A DNA stretch of 64,000 nucleotides. Source: Crambe crambe. Taxonomy: Eukaryota; Porifera; Demospongiae; Poecilosclerida; Crambeidae. Location of the stretch: the NCBI GenBank assembly GCA_963924555.1, contig OZ004594.1, positions 6,355,563 to 6,419,562 on the forward strand, given 5' to 3'. The notes beneath the pieces are model-generated. The model was not told the origin of the DNA, did not search any database, and saw only the letters and a program-made list of their open reading frames with translations. The position numbers and the translations under genes are program-made. Shown piece by piece: positions 44,051-55,400 of the stretch. Positions within the stretch are counted from its first letter, which is position 1, and each line of letters starts with the position of its first letter.

Positions 44051-44999
44051 GATTTAATTTCGTCCAACAACTGTACATCCCATGAGTAGATCTTAAGTGT
44101 TGCTCAAACTTCCACTTACAGTTGCTAAGTGAACTCAACATCGGAGAAAGGTACTCCAATATGCCTCTGAATTTAAGCTTTGTATTGTGATGTTATGGCT
44201 CATTTACAGTCTAATCCAGACTTTAGATTTTTTAATTTTGCGTGTGACATCATTACAGCTGGCTGAATTATAAAAATGGCTGCCAGTTGTTGCTTGACAT
44301 CTAGAATCTTTTCAAGGAATCAAATTCATCAGTGCACCTTCTTGGAGTGTTAAGGTAGCTAACAAAATATTATGTAGCTCTTTGAATGAATTTGAAAAAA
44401 AAAACAACCTCGGAATCCATAAAGAAATTGGCTGTGCTGTGGGTTTTTTAAGACTCATTAAAAGAAAAAAAAATTGTTCTGTAAGGAACACAACTGGATT
44501 TATCATCACCAAGTAGTGCACTGTATTGGGGATTTTTGTACTAAGTATAAAAGTGTACAAAGTTGCTCACAGCAAATGGCCCATGATCTTGGAACCCTTA
44601 TAGCAGCTGTACTGTTTAGTGTAGTTTAAGATTTACTGAAATTATCTTCGCTTTCAGATTGTGAGTCAGCACCAAACACTCATCAATATCATCATCAGAT
44701 TTGTCACTGGCCTCAATTGAGAAATCATCATCACTTTCTTCTCCATCTCTAAGTGTTGGAGATTTGCAGGAGTGATATGCACTGGCATCCTGGCCTACAT
44801 GTCGTTTCATCCTTCTTGCACCTTGTATAACATCCTGTCTTGCATTTGCATTCATGGAAAACATATTCCAATGTACGGTGAACTTTAACCATATTCTCAG
44901 GTGTGTCCTAAACTATCTCCAACTTGTCTCCATTACCTCGCTGTCATTCATAATCAGTAAGTGCTATTATTCATGGTGAAATATCTGTGCGCTTGTGTG
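44050..44999. other. No confirmed gene; one acidic frame
   Basis: A minus-strand frame at 44616-44864 reads RMKRHVGQDASAYHSCKS followed by an acidic stretch (EESDDDF, KSDDDIDE). It could be a remnant of a nuclear protein exon. No splice sites or family decide it. Confidence 0.3.
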
Positions 45000-45625
45000 C
45001 GGAAAATTTTTTACTCAGCCACGCCCACTTTGCCTAACCACACCCTTTTTAGGGAAACTGCACCCACTTGATGCTTAGCCAGTCTGCAGCTAACTTGCAA
45101 ACTGTCATGCACCACTGTAATTCTTATTAGTGGCCATACCAAAAGGGGGGGCATGTGCCTGAAATGCCCCCGCCTAGATCCACCACTGATCAAAGTAGCT
45201 ACATAATCTGCTGCAGTCAAAGTACATAATCTAGCTAGATTTTGATATGATGTTGCAGTGATAAATTTTGGGGCCATCTCTACTTAACAGTTTTATTTAT
45301 AAGAAATTTTTTGCACTCACTTATTTCCATTCTTTTTCTTTGTAATTATATTTAGCTATAGTTATGACAATTCACTGAACACTTTTAGGGTATTTTGTAA
45401 TGAGTTTATCTTTTTTTGGTTTGTAGCCTATAGCTGAAGTTTTGTTGTCTTGAGGAGGAGAGTATGACCACCTTGAAGGAGCGACTGCAGCATAAGAGCT
45501 TTATTGTAGAACACCGTCTGATCAGAATAACTAGCTAAACTAATCATTACATTTATATAATGGCTGCTGAGATTTGGTTGTCTTGCTCGAGGGAGGAGAG
45601 TATGAGGGATGAGGTTCTGTAGTGC
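45000..45625. repeat. Dispersed repeat, copy of 9040-9625
   Basis: Same blocks in the same order, here with a shorter G-run and CGCCTAGATCCACCACTGAT at 45172-45191, a hAT-like terminus inside the repeat. Confidence 0.75.
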
Positions 45626-45689
45626 AAATGAGCAGTGCTATGAAAGGAAAAAAATTTATGCTAAATAAAAAGGCCATGTAGGGTTAGTC

Positions 45690-45885
45690 TGTACTTTAAC
45701 AGTTTCTGTCAACAAAAATCAAAATTATGCTGCCTTCAATAATAATCCCTACATCACTGCCTCCCACCAAGCTGCTTTAATTGTTCATGTCAGTGTTATG
45801 CTTGGTTTAGGCAGTGATGTAGGGATCATTATTGAAGGCAGCATAATTTTAATTTTTGTCGACAGAAACTGTTAAAGTACTGTTT
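45690..45885. repeat. Foldback element
   Basis: GTACTTTAACAGTTTCTGTC and its inverse; inner pair ATAATCCCTACATCACTGCC / GGCAGTGATGTAGGGATCAT. Confidence 0.85.
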
Positions 45886-45984
45886 GTTTACTTTTTGTGA
45901 ATATTGTTTTCAAGTAAAAATTAACGTGCGTACGTGCACGTGATGGTGACAGACGTGCGCACATGACAAATGATGTCATTTTAA

Positions 45985-46365
45985 AATGACTGACATGAGT
46001 GATTGTTTTGAAGGGAAACTGTGGATAAAACGATGGTAAAAAAACATTGTGTAATTATAACTGCACAAGTTGATATGAATTTCATTGTCGTATGTGAAAG
46101 GATCATGGAGTTACAGCCGTCAAAGAAGATGACGATGATGCATAAAAATTTTAGATTTAGGCGGCGGCTGGTGCCAATCATTGATGCTGTTTTGGAGGAG
46201 TTTGAGTCAATCATCTTCTGCATTGTTTTCCAGATGTAAGAAGTTTAGTTGAGCCTGTAGCAAGAATAGAAGAGATACAGAGAGTCTAGTTTGTGTATTT
46301 TAATGAGAGAAGCCATGCCCATTCTGTACTAACCCTACATAGAGAGTGCTACCGCACTCTCTGAT
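45985..46365 (+). repeat. Dispersed repeat ending in hairpin (copy 2)
   Basis: Second copy of 150-562. The hairpin AGAGAGTGCTACCGCACTCT is at 46341-46362. It is followed directly by the AAGCGCTGAAGTGCTAACCC repeat. Confidence 0.7.
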
Positions 46366-46449
46366 AATGAAAAGCGCTGAAGTGCTAACCCTCTGCGCAC
46401 ACTATATGTGTGTGTTTGAGCAGATAACTGATTAGGTTTGCTTTAAAAT

Positions 46450-46545
46450 AAGTGAATAAACTATGCTATAATCCCTACAAACCAAGCAGAACACTTTTAC
46501 ACTGACATGAACAATTAAAGCAGCTTAGTGATGTAGGGATTATAA
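46450..46545. repeat. Small foldback related to 45690-45885
   Basis: TATAATCCCTACA and TGTAGGGATTATA enclose a 60-bp loop. The loop sequence (TGACATGAACAATTAAAGCA) is the complement of part of the 45.7-kb foldback loop. Confidence 0.7.
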
Positions 46546-46889
46546 TGATGACATATGGCATGAGTGAATATCTGTGATTTTCAAAGTTGAAGTGGCTGCA
46601 TACATTCCATTGGAATATGAATTATAATTTACAATTAGGAATCATGCCAGGTCAGTGTAGAGAGATGCATTCTTAAAGTTTATTGTGTTAATTTGGATAT
46701 ATGGATCTCTTTGGTGCATGAAATTGGAGTAATGCAAAGCTAGTCATTGCTGAAGAGCTGTTAGTTGTCAGAGGAGAGAATATCTTTGTTGGTAGAGGTA
46801 CAAGAAATAGATACTGGCTGTAGCTCTAGAGTAAGCAAGTTGCATTTGGAGTTGGTGGAACTATCAGTTATCTAATCCGAAGATATATA

Positions 46890-47371
46890 CCGTATTTCCT
46901 TGAATAATAGCCCTCCTCGAATAAACGCCTGCCTCATATAATCGCCGGGAGACTTCAAACAACATAAGAAATACACGCCGGCCTCGAATTAACGCCTGGT
47001 CAAAGTTCAAAGTTTAATAGCTGCAAACCGCGCGCGCATGCCAGTTCGCCACGTGCATGAAGCTGCTAAGTTTGTGTCGAAAAGATCTTGCTACAGTAGC
47101 ATAACCAAAATCAAAGCTGTAGAAACGACAGATAAAAGTCTAAGAAGCAGGTAAGATCAGCTACGCATGATGCAGCAATACTATATATCCTCGGATAACG
47201 CTCGACTCGCCATTAATAATGCACACGCCACCTTGTGCATCTGCCCCGCCGCCCGCAGTACATTAATTTAATAGACGCCGGCCTTATATAGAAGCCTGCC
47301 TCGTTTTGTAGCCGGGTATGAGAATTCTCTGTAAGAAATAAACGCCCGGGCTATTATTCAAGGAAATACGG
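46890..47371. mobile_element. TA-flanked TIR element, 482 bp
   Basis: CCGTATTTCCTTGAATAATA and the inverse end …TATTCAAGGAAATACGG, TA at each flank. Inside, AATAAACGCC/GCCTGCCTC recur as GC-richer repeats. No transposase. Confidence 0.85.
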
Positions 47372-47373
47372 TA

Positions 47374-47880
47374 CATGTCTACACTCCATGCAAGGCCTGC
47401 AGTCGTTGATCTCATTGTTCTTGCCTTTCCTGATATCTGGCTGATCATCTGACATAATATGTGGTGTCTCTGTTTTTTACTCTCTGGCTTGTAGTCATCG
47501 CTCTCTGGGTGGTCTTGGCTTTCCTGTTGTCGCTTTCTTCACAGTTCCCTTATTGGACTATAGACTGTCGTCTCTTCTTTTACTGTTCTTTACTTTCTGG
47601 CATGTAGTTAATGTTCTCTGGTGCTCTTGGCTTTCCTGTAGCCTGTAGCCTGTCATCTCTGAGCACATGTGCATTACCTTGTTGAAATGTTCACATGTCA
47701 ATCACGAATTCGCCTAGACTGTCGTCTCTGCTGTTTATGTCCGTTACTGCTCGCTATCTGAGCCTGTATCTTGGTCTATCTGAGCCTGTATCTTGGTCCA
47801 TTCTCTGAGATTTGTACGTGTTTCTGCTTGAATCTATTAAAGTAACAGCTAGTTGTTTGACCTATCTACTCCTTTTTTTC
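47374..47880. other. TCTCTG-rich spacer
   Basis: Repeated CTGTCGTCTCT, CTTGGCTTTCCTGT and a direct repeat of TCTGAGCCTGTATCTTGGTC (47757-47797). No gene seen. Confidence 0.5.
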
Positions 47881-48409
47881 TTTTCACACGATTGTGTGGG
47901 TGTACATGAATGTGTGGTGTGCTACTATCATGACGTTACGTACAACCACCACCATAGATGATTCCAGCACTGTGCCTTGGCACTCCGGTGCCGAGGCAAA
48001 AAGCACACTAATTAGCAGAGTGCCAATCACTGTATGTCATTGTGGCATTGCTTGAATCAATATCGTCTATATGCAATGACACATCATTAATCTTAATACT
48101 TCGCCTCAAAAAGGGGTGGTTTACATATGCACGGTTGGTGGACAAGGCCAGTCTATAATTATTTGGTATCCAATTATTTGAAATTATAATATTACTCAGC
48201 TAGCTAGATAATGATCATAGACTACTGTATTAACTCGGGGATTTTAGATTCACCAATCCATCTACTGGTACACTCTATTTCAGCATCTTCTCAACAATAA
48301 CACAACACCTTGACTCGTTGCTATGCTATTTCTTCTTTCATCTGTCCCTGCATACACATAGAAGATACATAGCTAAAACCATAAAAAGAGAGGAAAAAAG
48401 ACCAGGAAC

Positions 48410-48695
48410 AAATAAGGGAAAAAGCATTTCGTGAAATGAAAAAAGATGTAGGGATGACCACTGCTCAAAAAAGTAAGGAAACAAGAAGATGGAAATGGGA
48501 TCAATCTTTGTTCTGTATATCCACATCGGGTATATAGCTTCAGATTATAGTGTAGTAATGTACGTATATGTAGGGATTGTTGGCTGGATATACAGAACAA
48601 AGATTGATCCCATTTCCATCCTTCTTGTTTCCTTACTTTTTTGAGCAGTGGTCATCCCTACATCTTTTTTCATTTCACGAAATGCTTTTTCCCTT
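48410..48695. repeat. 'GTAGGGAT' foldback, nearly complete
   Basis: Arms AAAAAGCATTTCGTGAAATG and inverse. The left arm lacks part of the inner segment. Confidence 0.85.
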
Positions 48696-49309
48696 ACTTG
48701 TATACATATATAGCAGGTTTTTAAGGGGGAGAGGGAATTTGTTGGCTAAAAAGCTTACTAATTAGCAGGGTGCCAATCACTGTTTGTATGGTTATCATTG
48801 AGGTATTCATAGGCTCCAACTTTCAAAAAATGCTTTAAGGACACAAACCACACCCATCTATAATTTAATCACCATGCCCTAATTAACATAACCACGCCCC
48901 ACAGTAAGTACATCTTGCATACGCATTACCTGTTATTATATTTACATGAAATGTGTGTATCTCTGACATACGTATCCTTGGAGAAGTTCCACATTCCTGG
49001 AAACTGTTGAATCCAGCTCGGATCAAAATGACACAGTCGTTTGGGTCTCTTACTAATAGGCAGTGGAGGCCCAGGGAAATATTGAAGACACAACAAGTCT
49101 AGAGGTATGAGGACTGAGACTCAGAAAGCAAGAAAGCTGTTCAGACCTGACCAGTAAGCAGTTCAGAGATAGAGGCAGCTGGCTGGCCTATGAGATTGCT
49201 CAATCTCAACATTAGCTAGCTCAGTGCAGAATGCCAGCTTGCTGAAAGCCAGGCTATCTTTATGTTCAGAAATACAAATTTAAAAACTTGGAATTTGGAT
49301 CTAGTAACC

Positions 49310-49772
49310 TTGAAGGAGTCAGACCTGAGTAAGCTGGCTAGCCGGTGCTATAATAATATTATTCAGAGTATAATTTATAGTAGCTAGTGGCAAAGGAAAG
49401 GGGAGGCAAGCATAACAATGAACTTTTTCCATATCAGTGGGTAACACTGTCTCCTTGATAGGAAGCTACCATGAAAGCTAAATGACACTGCTTTGAATCT
49501 TCTACCAACACTGAAGGTTTTGGTCTTGAAGCTAGGAGTTGCTTATAGTAGAAGACAAGTGTTCCTAGCATAGTGATTTGTATTATTCAAATGGGGCATC
49601 CTACTTAGAAAGTAGAATAATAAAACAGCAGCTTGAATCTGACTGGTTATTAAAAGAGAATAGCAAATTAAAGTGCATGCTACATATCTAAGGAATGTGC
49701 TCTGTAAACAGACCTTCACTCTTGTAAACAGTTTACAGGTTACAGGGAGCATTGCTTTCTTTGGATTAATTA

Positions 49773-49855
<83 letters not shown>

Positions 49856-50350
49856 ATAGATTAGTGCACTATATTGGAAGTTTTATTATGACATTGATAG
49901 AGTGCAATCATGACATTAACATAATAGCTAGTGACCTACTAACTACAATTCTGATGGTAGCATCCTTCAGCAAACTAGTAGTTGCCATGATAATGATAAT
50001 TATTATAATGTACTTCAAGATGATGTCATCCAATAAATTGGACCATTAAGCATCATGTCAAATTCTTTCTTATGATGCTTATACTTTGTATATACTCATC
50101 GTAGTAGGTATGGCTTTCTAGCAAAATTTTTTACAGGTTAGATACCTTGCTAAATGGGAATGACTGTGTTTAGGCCCCTCTACACGAATCAGAAACCATC
50201 TACACAATACAGAGAGGGTTATGAATTGAAAATTCACCAATCAGACTGCAAAGTTAGTTAATCCCTTCAGAGATTGACCAGTAACAGGAATTTGCACTTG
50301 GAGCATGTAGCATCACCAAACTGACTCACTCCCAACATCATAATCTAGCT
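49310..50350. repeat. Segmental duplication, copy B
   Basis: Counterpart of 31960-34450 without the Mutator-like and the AACCCTCTG insertions. It has a (CA)n run instead near 49780. Confidence 0.8.
49779..49854. repeat. (CA)n microsatellite
   Basis: About 37 CA units with two TACAT interruptions. Any open frame here is simple-sequence artefact. Confidence 0.95.
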
Positions 50351-50661
50351 ATATGTCAATATCTTACATGAATGACTTCACAAAAGAGCGCACCAACACT
50401 GAACTGCTTACTAGCTACAATGGATTTCCAAAGCCACACCCATATAATTATCATGAATGCAGTGCGCGCGCGCGAATGCATGCAGCTCTTCACCTACCGG
50501 TACGCGGTATTGACATTATAATTAAACCATGCAATATCGGTACGCGGTATTGACATTATAATTAAATCCATTGTTAGCTAGTAAGCAGTTCAGTGTTGGT
50601 GCGCTCTTTTGTGAAGTCATTCATGTAAGATATTGACATATAGCTAGATTATGATGTTGGG
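50331..50661. repeat. Inverted duplication of host sequence, 100-bp arms
   Basis: CCCAACATCATAATCTAGCT… is repeated inverted and almost perfectly at 50560-50661. The left arm is continuous with segmental copy B, so the right arm is a re-inverted copy of host DNA. The loop holds a direct repeat of GGTACGCGGTATTGACATTA. Confidence 0.85.
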
Positions 50662-50904
50662 ACTAGTCCGCGGGGCAGACTCGATTCTTTCCTTGGCCGG
50701 CGAGACTACCTTGTAGCTCTATCTGTCGGGACAAGTCATTGTTAAAGCACTATATCGGGCGGGACCGGGACAAGAGGTACAATATCGTGAGTGTCCCGGC
50801 CAAATCGGGACGGTTGGCAACTATGCAATGCAGTCAGGAAACCCACACTACATAGCTACTCTTCCTCTGTAGACTTTGAACATCATTTTGATAATTCTCC
50901 ATAG

Positions 50905-51425
50905 TCTGGTGAACCATCCCCGGCCACTTCCACAGCACTGGATGTATTGCATCACCAGCACGCGGAAGGGGGGGTCTGGCACAACGTGTATACTAAAACT
51001 CGTTCTGCTGCAGCCTAGGCTGCAGTAGCATTGTGGTCTGTTGTGGTTCAGCTCCAACCTCTAATTAGGTGTTATGTAAACTGCTACACATAATATGGTA
51101 TCTCTGCAACCGCTTTACAAGCTTTAAGTTGCAAGAGATAGAGCAACTTTTCTAGTCCCAGGCTGAGCTAAAGATGATGGCTATTGCTAATTGGCCACAA
51201 TTCGCCCATGTGTATATAGTATGCAGAAATCCCAACTTGGGACACTGCATGTCCATGCAATTTTGACAAAGCTTAAACAACAGACCACAATGCTACTGCA
51301 GCCTAGGCTGCAGCAGAACGAGTTTAGTATACGCATTGTGACAGACCCCTCCCTTCCGCGTGCTGGTGATGCAATACATCTAGTGCTGCGGAAGTGGCCG
51401 GGGATAGTTCACCAGACTAAATTTT
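50905..51425. repeat. Long inverted repeat, about 170-bp arms
   Basis: ATCCCCGGCCACTTCCACAG… and its inverse, with inner pair CTGCTGCAGCCTAGGCTGCA on both sides. The spacer is about 180 bp. No coding. Confidence 0.85.
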
Positions 51426-51479
51426 CCACTGATCGAGTTCAACTTTGTTGTGAACAGCCCGAGATTTACACGTAAATGA

Positions 51480-52342
51480 AAGAATCAAATACACCCATAG
51501 ATTGCCACAGTCTATAGTTGTAGCTAAGTATTTTATTTCTGATTCTATTATTCTTTTTGATCCTGCATGCTGTCTCATGTTTTCCCTTTCTCACATTTGG
51601 AGGACATTCCATCATCAGTATTGCTCTTCTCTTATTTCCCTGTTGCTAAACAATGCCTCAAGTGATAAATTTTTCACACAAAAATTTCACTCACTGCATG
51701 AGGTTGTAGATGCAGAATAATTTCTGTAACCACTCACAGATTACGTGACACACTCTATTTAGCTATTGTTTTTGTTATTGGAAGGTGATCAGCTAAAGTA
51801 GTTCTATATAGCAACAGAAAGAAGCATGCTCCATTTGGATGAGAAGAAATTAGAGACATCCACATACTGTAGCTATGATTGGCATTCGACTTGCTGTGAT
51901 ATGGTCTATAGCTATAAATGTTCAGCTGATTCTATAGATTCTCCAGAAGGGATTTAACATTATGATTGTGGATTTAGCTAAAGTATCATTGAGTGCTACT
52001 CACAGGTGTACCCAAAATATAATTTTGGACCAAGTAGCTATTATAAAGTATATAAAGCATAAAGTATCATATATAAAGGGAAATGAGCAATTTGGGAGGC
52101 AAACCAGGATAAATCAGTTATACACCCACACATGCTTTATTGATCTGACCTGCCTGACTGCTTTGTAAAGTTAACCAAATTATTTAGCAGCCACACTATT
52201 CTGCTAGCAACTTTTTTATGACCTTATTGAAATGAGAGGGGGCACCGATCCCAACCCCTACCCTTTAGCTTGGTAGCTATTAGCTAAATCTATCTACACC
52301 TTTCACCAATAATAGTTATGAAAAAAAGAATCATCAACATAT
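51480..52342. other. 3' flank of the receptor-like gene, nothing else seen
   Basis: Downstream of the stop at 52343 on the minus strand. An AATAAA is visible at about 51531 on the minus strand but is distant. No other exon recognised. Confidence 0.4.
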
Positions 52343-52445
52343 TCACTTGAGATATCCATATGCTACATTGTCTTTTAGTTCAAGCTCATCTTTATCTTTG
52401 ACAACAGTGGTCACGATGACATCATCATAAAGTGGAGCAGGTGGC
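52343..52445 (-). CDS. Receptor-like gene, last exon with tyrosine motifs
   Basis: Acceptor ACTACAG|G (phase 2), then 33 codons and TGA. Contains PPAPLYDDVIV (Pro-rich then YxxV) and ELKDNVAYGYLK (NxxY overlapping YxxL). The two tyrosines Y6 and Y29 are 23 residues apart. Such motifs bind SH2 or PTB domains when phosphorylated in other animal receptors; here that is inference. Confidence 0.8.
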
Positions 52446-55400
52446 CTGTAGTGTTTGATATTAGTATGCAAGTATGCAAGGGTTTCACTAAGAGATGTTT
52501 AGTGCACTATGAGTATACATGCATGGGTTCATGGGTTTTCATAATTATTTTATAGCTGTGCAATGAATTTACAGGGAAGGGATCCATCAGATACCCCTGC
52601 CTACAACTATAATGGACACAACGAGGGAATTATTCCAGCCTCACTATAGCAGCAGACATCTTCACATAGTTACTCTACAGGGAACATTATATCAGCTTCT
52701 GCTCAACTCACCTCAGTTCAACATCTTTGCTTTCTTCATCTGAAAGGGGTATGGTAAATATCAAAGGTTGTAGCTATATGTTATAGTTAAATTATGGCTT
52801 AGTTCGTCTTGTGGTCTAGATGAACAGCCTCTTGTGTATTTCCCATAAACCATGATAAGGCCACAGTTTAACTGGCTTGTGGGTATACAATCGGTGGACT
52901 GGACTACTGGAGAATCACTTGTTATTGCAGAACAAGGCTTGAACATGACTCAAGTCTGACTGTCTTGATAACTCTCATGTCTGCTGGAGTGCTGCTGCAT
53001 AGAAAATTTGAAGAGCACGCAAACAAGCCTGACAAAAACTGCTGGTCGAAATTGCCTTTTGCTTTGTTGGGCACTATGGTATGGCGTTGAAGTGGGTTTG
53101 TACATGTTACAGTTGAAAAATAGCTCCAGTCAGGCATTAAATTTTATAATGGGAACATTATATTAGCAGTACAGTGTAGTAGTAGTACAAACCCGCTTCA
53201 ACGCCATAACCATAGCCATATTATTCATAGGTGTAGGAAGCTCTTTTGAGGTGGGGCAGACAATGCATGGAGAGGGAATATTTCATCTCTAATGTGCGAT
53301 AGTTGGTAGTGGTCATCACTTCAATAAATCAGAAAGCTCATGGGGGGTGGGGCATGGCAGTCACTTCCTGCAGAAGCAAAAAGGAGTTTTGAGTTTTTTG
53401 TCAGGCTAGTTTATGTTCTTCAAATTTTCTGCACAACACACTAGCAGACAATAATTATTGTGTAGCTATATACAGAGCTGTCAAGTCTCGAGTATAAAAT
53501 ATCCAGACAAAGTGTAACATTCTAGCCTTGTTCTGCAACAACAACCAATTTTCTAGTGAGTGCAGTGGTCCAGTCCAGTAATTCAGTCCAGTAGTCCAGT
53601 CCACCGATTGTATACACCCCTAGCTAGTACTATCAAAACTACAATTGTGGTTTATGAAAGTTATTGCATATGCTACCATTGCTATAGATACAATGTGGTT
53701 TTAGCAGTACTAAAGAGGTATACATACATGCTGACAGCACATAATATAGGAAGATCCTTTTGATACAGGGAAAGTATCAGAGCTTCCATTAACACACCCC
53801 ACAGACTTCTAATGCTCTTTATATCCTAGAACACAGGCTTGTGAAAGAACATTGAATGAGCAACTATTGTGCACATGCATGGTGTTCCTACCTTCCACCC
53901 TCTTTCCCCCTATTAGAGAACACTCAATAGTTATGGGGAATTTATTTTATCCAAGCTGGGGGGCTTATAAATTCAGACTAATACGAATGGATAGAGAAAC
54001 CACAACCATGCCTCCCACCTTCCACATACTAATTACTAACCTTTACACACACAACACCAGCAAATGACTGTGATGATGATGATGACGATAACAATTAGCA
54101 CTACAACTATTACAATTCCAGCAATGGCACCAGGAGGTAGAGCTTGTTTTGGAGGAGAAGAAGAAGGTTCAGTACTAGGAATAACTGTGCCTGCATGATT
54201 GGAAATATTTCTGTACCATGAAACTGCTAAGAGTCATAACATAATGTGTAAAAATTTTAGTTGTTTCAGTCAAGTTGAATGGTATGTGCATACATATGTG
54301 GTATGTCTGAGTTTAAAATACAAATATGCACACACATGAAATGTCATCACAAAATTATATTATGTAATTAATACTTACATAAGCTTACTCCATAGGGAAA
54401 AAAATGGAATCTAAAAGTCCAGACATTTCTTGGCTTTCAGACACCCATAACTTCAGGATTAGAAGTCGAAATGTGCAGAACCACCATAGTGAAAGTCAAA
54501 AGACGCTCTGAAAAACTAGAACATAGCCAAACAACTAAGCTAGCTTGTAGGCCATCCCCTACTCAGTGATCTTTTATCAAAGCCAGAGAGCGAGCTGCAA
54601 ACAGCAAAAGGCCAAATCGTGCCAGCCAGGTAAGCTGAACTGTGGCATTTTCAAGCATGTCAACCCTTTACCCTGTATATTATGTGTGAGGCAATAATTG
54701 AAAATCAATAGCTATCCAGTGATGCTTCATATCTATAAGTTAGTGGTTCACTAAAGTTGATGGATATTATCAGAGAGTGCGGTATCACTCTCTATGTAGG
54801 CTTGACACGCAAAACGCCCACGCTCATTAATAATAATAATAATTCAATAGAATTAGTTCTCATAAAATTAGCTTATGAAATAAGCTAATTCTATGAGAAC
54901 TGAATTTTTATCATGTTAGCTGAGAATAATGAGCAGAGTTTGAATAATAATAATAATAATAATAATAAGATAATAATCTTCTTCTTGACAGCCATAACTC
55001 CCGACTGCTTCATCCTATATCTACGATCTTGGTACCATATTGAAGCTCTACACCTGATCTAAGGAATGGTCTTTTCAAATTGATGTAAAGCTCAAGTCCT
55101 AACTGTCAATTGCCGTTCGCATGCCTTCGTGGACGCTTGACAGCCATAACTCCCGACTGCTTCATCCTATATCTACGATCTTGGTACCATCTTGAAGCTC
55201 TACACCTGATCTAAGGAATGGTATCGTTCAAATTGAAGTAAAGCTCAAGTCCTGTCAATTGCCGTTTGAGTGCCTTCGTGGACGACTCAAATTCTCGAAT
55301 GCTTCGTAGACAGCAAAGTTAGTTTATACACTTCATAGACGCTACGTAGACGTTTCGTAGACAACATTTAGAACGCTAGAACGCTTCGTAGATACTGTTG

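Noticed and set aside
46021-46239. 72-codon plus-strand frame
   Set aside because: The corresponding repeat at 190-440 has frame differences, so there is no evidence of coding.
49543-49864. Cysteine/valine or threonine/histidine repeat proteins
   Set aside because: They are translations of the (CA)n microsatellite.
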